NCBI GenBank assembly: GCA_947630755.1
Contig: CANRIU010000011.1
Coordinates: 1-53,318, forward strand
Direction: 5' to 3'
Length of the DNA: 53,318 nucleotides
From: an uncultured Oscillospiraceae bacterium
Lineage (GTDB): Bacteria; Bacillota; Clostridia; Oscillospirales; Oscillospiraceae
Positions 35,935 through 42,389 of the stretch are shown in pieces. The notes beneath the pieces are model-generated. The model did not search any database. It was not told the DNA's origin and saw only the letters and a program-made list of their open reading frames with translations. Positions within the stretch are counted from its first letter, which is position 1; each line of letters begins with the position of its first letter. A program made the translations under genes and the position numbers.

Positions 35935-35964
35935 TCTCTCTTGTCCTTTCCGGGGGTTATCTCT

Positions 35965-36894
35965 TTAGACCCTCTCCGCAAGCCTTAGCTTTGCGCTTCT
36001 GGAGCGTGGATTCGCCTCCAGCTCCTTTTCCGTGGGTGTTATCGGCTTTCTTGTTACGCTGCGCATCGTCCTGACAAAGCCGCATACGCAGACCGGAAAT
36101 TCCGGCGGGCAGGTGCACCCGTTCTCCCGGGAGCGTATCGCCGTCTTCACTATCCTGTCCTCAAGGGAGTGGAAGCTTATCACCGCAAGCCTCCCGCCCG
36201 GCCTTAAGGCGTCCATCGCCGCCTCAAGCCCCTCCCGGAGGGCCCCGAGCTCGTCATTGACGGCTATCCTTATGGCCTGAAAGCACCGCTTTGCGGGGTG
36301 CTGCTTCTCCCGGAGCGCCGATGCGGGCATGGCGGACTTTATGGTGTCCACCAGCTCCAGCGTCGTCCCCAGCGGCCTCTCGGCCCGCCGCCGCACTATC
36401 CTCTCCGCTATCCTGGCGGAGTAGCGCTCCTCGCCGTACTCAAAAAATATCCTGCGAAGCTCCGCCTCGCTCCAGGTGTTGACCACCTCCGCCGCCGTAA
36501 CGGGTGACGAGCGGTCCATCCGCATATCAAGGGGCGCGTCCGCCATGTAGGAAAACCCGCGCCGGGCGTCGTCCAGCTGCGGGGAGGACACCCCCAGGTC
36601 CAGGAGCACCCCGTCCACGCCCTCAACGCCAAGGTCCCGGAGGATCGACGCCATGTCGCGGAAGTTTCCCCGCACAAGCCTCACCCTCGGGCCCAGGGGC
36701 CGGAGACGCTCCCCGGCCTCAGCTATCGCCGTTTCGTCACGGTCAATGCCGATGAGCCGACCTGTCGTCAGTCTCTCGGCAATGGCCTGGGAATGGCCGC
36801 CCCGCCCGAGCGTGCCATCCACATATGTGCCATCGGGTCGTATGTTCAGCCCCTCAATGCACTCATCAAGGAGCACCGGGATATGCCGCTCCAT
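35965..36894 (-). CDS. rsmH: 16S rRNA (cytosine1402-N4)-methyltransferase RsmH
   Basis: SAM-dependent methyltransferase (MraW) of 309 residues. It begins HIPVLLDECIEGL, has the SAM loop VDGTLGRGGHS, GVLLDLGVSSPQLD, and the C-terminal block GGRLAVISFHSLEDRIVK. It modifies C1402 in the 30S P site. The start overlaps the mraZ stop by one base. Confidence 0.97.
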   Translation of the reverse strand: MERHIPVLLDECIEGLNIRPDGTYVDGTLGRGGHSQAIAERLTTGRLIGIDRDETAIAEAGERLRPLGPRVRLVRGNFRDMASILRDLGVEGVDGVLLDLGVSSPQLDDARRGFSYMADAPLDMRMDRSSPVTAAEVVNTWSEAELRRIFFEYGEERYSARIAERIVRRRAERPLGTTLELVDTIKSAMPASALREKQHPAKRCFQAIRIAVNDELGALREGLEAAMDALRPGGRLAVISFHSLEDRIVKTAIRSRENGCTCPPEFPVCVCGFVRTMRSVTRKPITPTEKELEANPRSRSAKLRLAERV

Positions 36895-37310
36895 CAGAAG
36901 TCCAGCTCCTGAAGGACCTCGGCGATGTTCTCAGGCGTGGTCTCAACGCTGTCAACAGCATCCCACGCAGCCTCATCCCAAAATTCGGCACATTCGCCCG
37001 CGCCGACCACGGCGACATTCTTGTCCAGCGCGGCGAATTCACGCAGAGCCTGCGGGAGAAGTATCCTCCCCTGGCTGTCAAGCTCGCACTTCGCCGCGTG
37101 GGAGAAGAGCGGGCGCATCTTTCTCTGCTTGATAAGGGGCATGGACTTTATCTTCTCCATGAACCGATCCCAGCTCGAGGACGAGTAGGCCGTCAGGCAC
37201 TTGTCCATGGATATGGTGACGTAAAATACATCCCCCAGCTCCTCCCGAATGCGGGAAGGAATGGCAAGACGCCCCTTTGCGTCTATCGTGTGCCTGTAAA
37301 CGCCGGTCAT
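36894..37310 (-). CDS. mraZ: Transcriptional regulator MraZ
   Basis: First gene of the dcw cluster, 138 residues. Two AbrB-like DNA-binding halves are visible: HTIDAKGRLAIPSRIREEL at 7-25 and CELDSQGRILLPQALREFA near 75-95. The ATG at 37310 has GGGGAATGGAAG upstream; an earlier in-frame ATG adds 15 residues lacking homology to the family start. MraZ represses its own operon by binding short direct repeats. A matching site lies in the leader at 37351-37376. Confidence 0.95.
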   Translation of the reverse strand: MTGVYRHTIDAKGRLAIPSRIREELGDVFYVTISMDKCLTAYSSSSWDRFMEKIKSMPLIKQRKMRPLFSHAAKCELDSQGRILLPQALREFAALDKNVAVVGAGECAEFWDEAAWDAVDSVETTPENIAEVLQELDF

Positions 37311-37350
37311 CTTCCATTCCCCTTTCTTCCACATTTTTTGGGGTTTGTGA

Positions 37351-37376
37351 TACACTTCTGTACACTTCTCCCCACC
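37351..37376 (-). promoter_or_regulatory. Putative MraZ operator boxes
   Basis: On the minus strand three units at 10-base spacing read GTGGGGAGAA, GTGTACAGAA, GTGTATCACA, starting about 13 bases after the -10 box. MraZ is known to bind repeated TGGG-type (E. coli) or AAGTGT-type (Mollicutes) boxes at one helical turn. This site contains both flavours. Confidence 0.65.
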
Positions 37377-37387
37377 GGGATGGTTTT

Positions 37388-37416
37388 ATTATAGAATCCC
37401 CCGTAGAAAAAAGCAA
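37388..37416 (-). promoter_or_regulatory. Promoter of the dcw cluster
   Basis: TATAAT (37393-37388) with a weak -35, TTGCTT (37416-37411), at 17-bp spacing. The leader to mraZ is about 75 bases and contains the MraZ boxes. The rest of the 398-bp gap up to 37708 holds an AT-rich stretch, a terminator and a repeat. Confidence 0.65.
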
Positions 37417-37541
37417 GAAGAATTTTGAATTTACCAAAACTTTTTTTGGTTCATTGTGTTGACATAAAAATGGGACCACAATATATGCCAATTCCTGTTT
37501 TTCAAGGAAATCGCGAATTGACATAAAACCCAAATAAAAAA

Positions 37542-37563
37542 GCGCCGGACATACGTCCGGCGC
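37542..37563 (-). terminator. Terminator of the coaD-side transcript
   Basis: GCGCCGGAC/GTCCGGCGC with ATAC loop, followed on the minus strand by TTTTTTATT. It ends transcription from the coiled-coil gene upstream (37709) before the dcw promoter. Confidence 0.82.
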
Positions 37564-37564
37564 G

Positions 37565-37705
37565 GCAGCCTGTCAAATAACTCAACTTTAATATTCTTTC
37601 CGGCGGCATGTACGTCGGAAAAAATCCCTTTTGCCGCCCAAGTGCCGCCTGCGGCGGCGCACAGGGCGGGCTCATGGTTTGAAGGGCCCATCGGGCCTTT
37701 TCATG
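37565..37705 (-). repeat. Composite 3'-end repeat, copy 1
   Basis: Between the coiled-coil gene stop and the terminator lies a stretch whose core, AAAAGGGATTTTTTC on the minus strand followed by a GACGTACATGCCGCC loop and CAGGCTGCCGC, recurs at 44857-44973. A hairpin at 37681-37705 and a GCCGCC/GGCGGC dyad near 37650 precede the core. Family unknown. Confidence 0.6.
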
Positions 37706-37708
37706 GAA

Positions 37709-38215
37709 TCAAAGCTCAATATCCGTGGGGTTCTGCTGCTCTCTCGGGGGCATCACCGCGGCGGAGGCGGTGCGGAAGCGGGAGCGGGAGCCCCGGACCT
37801 CGTTCAGGGCCTCGGTAATGGCCTCCTCGGTGCGGCGGAGGGCGTCGTCGGCGTAATCGTTGGCGACGCGCTTGAGCTCGTTGGCCTTCGCCTCGGCGGA
37901 GGATATTATCTCGTTTGCTCTCGCCTTTGCGGCGCGGACGATCTCCTCCTGGTCCACCATCTGGCGGGCGCGCTGCTCGGCGACCTTGCGCATGGACTCC
38001 GCCTCACGCTTGGCGTTGCTGATGTACTCGGCTCTGGAGGAGACGAGGCGCTTTGCCTCGGCAAGCTCCGTGGGGAGCTGCGCCTTTATCTCGTCAAGAA
38101 GGTCCAGCACCTTGTCCCGCTCGATCACGCACTTCTCCGCGCCCAGAGGGAGTCCCCAGGCATCCGTGACCATGTTGTAAAGCATATCTATGAGTTCCTG
38201 AACGTCGTTGCCCAT
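37709..38215 (-). CDS. Coiled-coil protein next to coaD
   Basis: Unrecognised soluble protein of 168 residues, mostly charged helix. Residues 22-140 form a long alpha-helical stretch rich in A, E, K and R with heptad spacing, similar in composition to ATP synthase b/E-type stalks and DivIVA-like proteins. The head MGNDVQELIDMLYNMVTDAW is acidic. No membrane segment or catalytic motif is seen. No strong ribosome site precedes the ATG. It follows coaD by 44 bases; such proteins near coaD occur in other Clostridia, from memory. Function unknown. Confidence 0.75.
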   Translation of the reverse strand: MGNDVQELIDMLYNMVTDAWGLPLGAEKCVIERDKVLDLLDEIKAQLPTELAEAKRLVSSRAEYISNAKREAESMRKVAEQRARQMVDQEEIVRAAKARANEIISSAEAKANELKRVANDYADDALRRTEEAITEALNEVRGSRSRFRTASAAVMPPREQQNPTDIEL

Positions 38216-38259
38216 ATCTTTTCTGTCCTTTCTTTTTCGTCTGGGTAAAAATATCTATC

Positions 38260-38745
38260 TCAAATGTCCCGGCAAAGCCGCGACAGCACATCCTGAGTTA
38301 TCTCCCTGGGCACCACCTTTGAGATGTCCGCGTTGTACGCCGCCATCTCCCTCGCGATGGTGGAGGAGAGGTAGGTGTACTTCTCATCCGCGGTGAGGAA
38401 CACCGTCTCGATCTCCGGCGCCAGCTTTTTGTTGAGGAGGGCTATCTGAAACTCCATCTCAAAATCCGACACCGCCCGCAGGCCCTTTATGATGAAGCCC
38501 GCGTCCTGGGACCTGGCGAAATCCACCAGCAGCCCCTTGCAGGTCGCCACCTCCACGTTCCCGTACTTCCCCGTGACCCGGCGGACGAAGTCCGCCCGCT
38601 CCTCCAGCGTAAAGCAGGGGCGCTTTGCGGAGTTCACCGCCACGCAGACTATCACCCTGTCGAAAATCCTCGATGCCCTTTTTATAATGTTCAGGTGCCC
38701 GAGAGTTATGGGGTCAAAGCTCCCCGGATAAACAGCGGTCTTCAT
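38260..38745 (-). CDS. coaD: Phosphopantetheine adenylyltransferase
   Basis: CoaD, the penultimate enzyme of coenzyme A synthesis, 161 residues. The nucleotidyl-transfer motif is PGSFDPITLGHLNII (T/HxGH). KGLRAVSDFEMEFQIALLNKKL and the ATP-binding YTYLSSTIARE are conserved. It overlaps rsmD by 4 bases, the usual rsmD-coaD pairing. Confidence 0.97.
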   Translation of the reverse strand: MKTAVYPGSFDPITLGHLNIIKRASRIFDRVIVCVAVNSAKRPCFTLEERADFVRRVTGKYGNVEVATCKGLLVDFARSQDAGFIIKGLRAVSDFEMEFQIALLNKKLAPEIETVFLTADEKYTYLSSTIAREMAAYNADISKVVPREITQDVLSRLCRDI

Positions 38746-39287
38746 GTGTCAAGCCTTTCAAGGATGGTGAGCTTTATGCGCCCGTAGACGTACTCCCGGC
38801 GCAGGTAGCGGTCCTCCGGGAGCTCCGGCAGGACCTTTTTATCCTCGCTCTCGCAGACCATTATACCATTTTTATTTAATATGTCAAATCTATTAATGAT
38901 ATTTATGGCCTTTTCAAGGCTGTCGTCGGCGTAGGGCGGGTCGAGGAACACAATATCCAGCCCCCTCGCCCCCTCGAGGTAGGCAAGGGAGTCGTCTCTC
39001 ACCACCCTGGCCCGTGCCTCGAGGCGCGTGGCCCTGAGATTATCCGCCACTATCCTCGCGGCCTCGGGGCTTCGGTCCACAAAAACGCAGGACTCCGCCC
39101 CCCGGGAGAGGGCCTCGATGCCAAGCTGCCCCGTCCCCGCGAACAGGTCCAGCACCTTCGCCCCCGGCACCGAAAACTGGATTATATTGAACATGGACTC
39201 CTTCACCTTGTCGGTGGTGGGCCGGATGTCGTAATTCGACGGTTCCCGGAGTTTCCGCCCACGGGCGGAGCCTGTTATCACTCTCAT
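38742..39287 (-). CDS. rsmD: 16S rRNA (guanine966-N2)-methyltransferase RsmD
   Basis: SAM-dependent methyltransferase of 181 residues. It has RPTTDKVKESMFNII, the SAM loop VLDLFAGTGQLGIEALSRGA, and the catalytic motif FLDPPYAD. It is coupled by 4-base overlaps to uvrC upstream and coaD downstream. Confidence 0.96.
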   Translation of the reverse strand: MRVITGSARGRKLREPSNYDIRPTTDKVKESMFNIIQFSVPGAKVLDLFAGTGQLGIEALSRGAESCVFVDRSPEAARIVADNLRATRLEARARVVRDDSLAYLEGARGLDIVFLDPPYADDSLEKAINIINRFDILNKNGIMVCESEDKKVLPELPEDRYLRREYVYGRIKLTILERLDT

Positions 39288-41116
39288 TTTTCCCTCTCCT
39301 CGCTGTGAAAATAGTCGTAAACGGCCCTGGCAGTATTTTTCGGGACCACGGCGGCAAGCTCCTCCACCGAAGCCGCCTCCACGGCCCTGACGCTGCGAAA
39401 ATGCTTCAAAAGCTCCGCCTTCCGCTTCTCCCCCACTCCCGGGATGCCGTCGAGCCTCGAGCCCCTGACTCTCCTTGACCGGAGGGTGCGCTGGTACTCT
39501 ATGGCGAAGCGGTGCGTCTCCTCCTGGATATTGCCGATATACGCGAAGGCCGCCGGGTTTGCCTGTATGCCTATCTCCCGCCCATCGGGAGTCACCAGCG
39601 CCCTTGTGCGGTGCCGGTCGTCCTTGACCATGCCGAATACGGGCACGCTGACCCCCTGGGCCAGCATCGCCTCCCGGGCCGCCGCGGCGTGTTTGTCGCC
39701 GCCGTCTATGAGCAGCAGGTCCGGCAGCTTCCCGAAGCTCTCATCCCCGGAGGCGTACCTTGCAAATCGCCGCCCCACGGCCTCCCGCATGGAGCCGTAG
39801 TCGTCCTGGCCCTCAATGGTCTTTATCCTGAATTTTTTGTACTCGCTCTTTTTCGGCCTTCCCCGCTCAAACACCACCATGGACGCCACCACGTCGTCCG
39901 CGCCCAGGTTCGAAATGTCGAAGCTCTCCACCCGCACGGGTATGTCCTCAAGCCCCAGTGCGTCCCGGAGCCAGGAGGCCGTCTTTGAGACCCGCTCCTC
40001 GGCGGTGGTGCTGCGCTGAGTCTCCTCCCGGGCGTTCTCCGCCGCCGCCTCCATAAATTCCCGGTACATCCCGCGCTTCGGCACCATCACCTGCACGCCG
40101 TGCCCCGCCTTTTCGGTGAGAAACTGCTCCAGCTCCGCCATATCCTCGGTCTCAGTGGGCAGAAGCACCCTCTCCGGTATTATATCCGCGTCAAGATAAT
40201 ACTGCCTCACAAGCATGGAAAGGCTCTCCGCCGTCTCGCCCAGCGGGTCCTCCAGAAGCTCCATATCCTTCGCCAGAAGCTGCCCCTGGACGTAGTGGAG
40301 CACGGTGAAGGCGCTCTTGACCTCCCCCTCGAAATACCCCACGGCGTCGGTGTCGGAGGCCGCCTTCATGAGCACAGTCTGCCTCGTCTCCAAAAGCTCC
40401 AGCGACCTTATCTGATCCCGGAGCCGCGCCGCCTCCTCGAACCTCAGCTCCTCCGCCTCCCGGTTCATACGCTCCGTGAGCTGCCGGGTGAGCTCCCGTC
40501 CCCTGCCCTTCAGGACCATCACCGCCTCGTTTATCCTCTGGCGGTAGTCCTCCTTCGTCAGCACCCCCCGGCACCAGGCGTCGCAGACGCCCATGTGGTT
40601 ATTAAGGCACGGCCTCTCCCGGCCAATATCCCTCGGAAACTGCCTTGAGCAGGTGGGCAGGCGCAGGGCCTTCAAAAGCGCCTCCAGGGCAGACCTGGTG
40701 TTCCCACGGGAGGCGAAGGGTCCGAAATACTCCGCCCCGTCCTTCCCCCGCCGGGAGGCAAGGGAGAAGCGGGGGTAGTCGCTCTTGACATCGAGCCTCA
40801 CAAAGGGATAGCCCTTGTCGTCCTTGAGCAGTATGTTGTACTTGGGGGAGTAGTGCTTTATGAGGGAGTTCTCCAGGACCAGCGCCTCAAACTCGCTCTT
40901 TGCGATTATCACCTCAAAGTCCGAGATGTTCGACACCATGGCCTCGGTCTTGGCGTTGTGGGCGCCGTGGAAGTAGGAGCTCACACGGTTTCGCAGCGCC
41001 TTGGCCTTCCCCACATAGATGACAGTCCCGTCGGCGGAGTGCATGATGTAGCAGCCGGGCTTCAGCGGCAGCGCCGCGGCCTTCTCCCTCAATTCGTCAA
41101 GCTTCGGGTTTGCCAT
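39284..41116 (-). CDS. uvrC: Excinuclease ABC subunit C
   Basis: Nucleotide-excision repair endonuclease, 610 residues. The GIY-YIG nuclease is at the N-terminus (KPGCYIMHSADGTVIYVGKAKALRNRV). The UVR motif near 200-235 (REAEELRFEEAARLRDQI) contacts UvrB. The RNase H-like nuclease includes VESFDISNLGADDVVASMVVF and LLIDGGDKH. A double helix-hairpin-helix (GIPGVGEKRKAELLKHF) ends the protein. Confidence 0.96.
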   Translation of the reverse strand: MANPKLDELREKAAALPLKPGCYIMHSADGTVIYVGKAKALRNRVSSYFHGAHNAKTEAMVSNISDFEVIIAKSEFEALVLENSLIKHYSPKYNILLKDDKGYPFVRLDVKSDYPRFSLASRRGKDGAEYFGPFASRGNTRSALEALLKALRLPTCSRQFPRDIGRERPCLNNHMGVCDAWCRGVLTKEDYRQRINEAVMVLKGRGRELTRQLTERMNREAEELRFEEAARLRDQIRSLELLETRQTVLMKAASDTDAVGYFEGEVKSAFTVLHYVQGQLLAKDMELLEDPLGETAESLSMLVRQYYLDADIIPERVLLPTETEDMAELEQFLTEKAGHGVQVMVPKRGMYREFMEAAAENAREETQRSTTAEERVSKTASWLRDALGLEDIPVRVESFDISNLGADDVVASMVVFERGRPKKSEYKKFRIKTIEGQDDYGSMREAVGRRFARYASGDESFGKLPDLLLIDGGDKHAAAAREAMLAQGVSVPVFGMVKDDRHRTRALVTPDGREIGIQANPAAFAYIGNIQEETHRFAIEYQRTLRSRRVRGSRLDGIPGVGEKRKAELLKHFRSVRAVEAASVEELAAVVPKNTARAVYDYFHSEEREK

Positions 41117-41131
41117 GCCGTCCCTCCTCTT

Positions 41132-41863
41132 TCACGACCCCCGCTCCTCCTGGTCAAGCATGTATTTTGTCAGCAGATAAATTCTTTGCGTCAGAGCCCC
41201 ACAGTTCTCCCCGGCGCGGCCCGCCAGGGCCGTCCGGGCGAGGTCCAGCTCCGGGCCAAACTCCGGGCACTCCCGCCCAAGTCCGGCGAGCACGTCCTCC
41301 TTGCGAAAGGTGGTGAATTTGCCCCTGGACATGAGGAAATACGCCCCCTCCACCACCACGAAATATCTGGCCAGCTTCCTTGCGGCATAGGCCGGGTCCC
41401 GGGGTATCTCCCCCGTGCACTCCGGGCGCCGTCCGGCCAGGGCGTCGGCAAGGCACCTTCTGGCAAACGGCAGTCTTAGCCGCGCGGTACGCCCGTCGGG
41501 CTTCAGGCCGCCAAGTCTCGCGTCCATCTCCCCCGCCGCGTCCCGACCGGAGAGAAGCTCTGAATTGTATCGCAGCATAAAACGACAAAAGGGGTCCGAG
41601 GCGAGCCGTTTTTCCGTCAGCATCCCCACATGTGCGCCGTTCAACTCCGGGAAAAGGCGCTCCAGTTCCCGCTCCACCCTCTCCGCCTGCGTCGCATCCC
41701 CCGGCCTTTCCTCGCGCAACACAGCAAAGCTGTCCAGGTCCGACACCCCCGGCACGGCATCCCCATAGTAGAGACTGCCCGTGAGGTATATCGCCTCAAG
41801 TCTCTCCCCGAAGGCAGCGGCGCAGAGGCTCACGCAGCGCTCTTTGATCCCGTCAAAACCCAT
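41132..41863 (-). CDS. Nucleotidyltransferase-fold protein
   Basis: 243-residue protein with a Pol-beta/MNT nucleotidyltransferase motif: LTGSLYYGDAVPGVSDLDSF near 26-45, where GS and the DLD pair are the triphosphate and metal ligands. The rest is helical, like the substrate-binding half of aminoglycoside or other small-molecule nucleotidyltransferases. The ATG at 41863 lies eight bases after AAAGGGG; an earlier ATG overlaps the upstream hairpin. It is 15 bases before uvrC and may share its transcript. Substrate unknown; an antibiotic-modifying role is not shown. Confidence 0.75.
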   Translation of the reverse strand: MGFDGIKERCVSLCAAAFGERLEAIYLTGSLYYGDAVPGVSDLDSFAVLREERPGDATQAERVERELERLFPELNGAHVGMLTEKRLASDPFCRFMLRYNSELLSGRDAAGEMDARLGGLKPDGRTARLRLPFARRCLADALAGRRPECTGEIPRDPAYAARKLARYFVVVEGAYFLMSRGKFTTFRKEDVLAGLGRECPEFGPELDLARTALAGRAGENCGALTQRIYLLTKYMLDQEERGS

Positions 41864-41896
41864 ATCTGCGCCCCTTTCGTCTTTTTTAAACATGCC

Positions 41897-41935
41897 AAAG
41901 CGGCCTGTTTCATTGTTTCTGAAACAGGCCGCTTT
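41897..41935 (-). terminator. Terminator after the HPr-like gene
   Basis: Perfect 16-bp stem AAAGCGGCCTGTTTCA with a 7-nt loop, 15 bases after the HPr-like stop. Only a short T run follows on the minus strand. Confidence 0.7.
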
Positions 41936-41950
41936 TATTTTGGGGATTTC

Positions 41951-42214
41951 TCACTCAGCAAAATCGTGGGAGATGAGCTCGCAAAGGGTCTCCACCGCGC
42001 ACTCCTCGTCCTCGCCCTCGGCGGCGATGTTGACGGTCATGCCCTTGATTATGCCCAAGGACAGGACCCCCAGCAGGCTCTTGGCGTTGACGCGGCGCTC
42101 GTCTTTCTCGATCCACACACCGCACTTGAACTCATTTGCCTTCTGGGTGAAGAAGGTCGCGGGTCTGGCGCGAAGGCCGACCTGATTTCTAACCTCTACC
42201 GTTTTAACAAACAT
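41951..42214 (-). CDS. HPr-like protein with Arg15 (Crh-type)
   Basis: Small PTS-related regulator of 87 residues from the ATG at 42214, seven bases after AAGGAGGGG. Alignment to HPr places R15 in VGLRARPAT where the phosphocarrier has His15. S46 in RRVNAKSLLGVLSL, the HprK target, is kept. B. subtilis Crh shows the same pattern with Gln15 and very similar sequence (KVEVR, NAKS, GEDE). The protein therefore cannot carry phosphate between EI and EIIA but can serve as a CcpA corepressor when phosphorylated by HprK (8538-9479). It is a single gene with its own promoter. Confidence 0.93.
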   Translation of the reverse strand: MFVKTVEVRNQVGLRARPATFFTQKANEFKCGVWIEKDERRVNAKSLLGVLSLGIIKGMTVNIAAEGEDEECAVETLCELISHDFAE

Positions 42215-42277
42215 TGATGCCCCTCCTTGTAAGTGCGCGTTGTGGCCGCGCCCAGCCATCAATATTACCTTGGATTT

Positions 42278-42306
42278 ATTTTATCAGAGCTCCCTGCCAG
42301 CGTCAA
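42278..42306 (-). promoter_or_regulatory. Promoter of the HPr-like gene
   Basis: TTGACG (42306-42301), 17-bp spacer, TAAAAT (42283-42278), giving a leader of about 55 bases. It shows that the gene is transcribed apart from mutS2. Confidence 0.8.
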
Positions 42307-42389
42307 TAAATAATAGTGTTGAATATTGGGGTGAAATTGATGAATTTTAGTGCGATTTTGACAAACACCGCAGGATGATTTCCATAATT

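Noticed and set aside
41897-41935. Regulatory hairpin of the nucleotidyltransferase gene
   Set aside because: Its position just after the HPr-like stop and its perfect stem fit a terminator; nothing ties it to control of the downstream gene.
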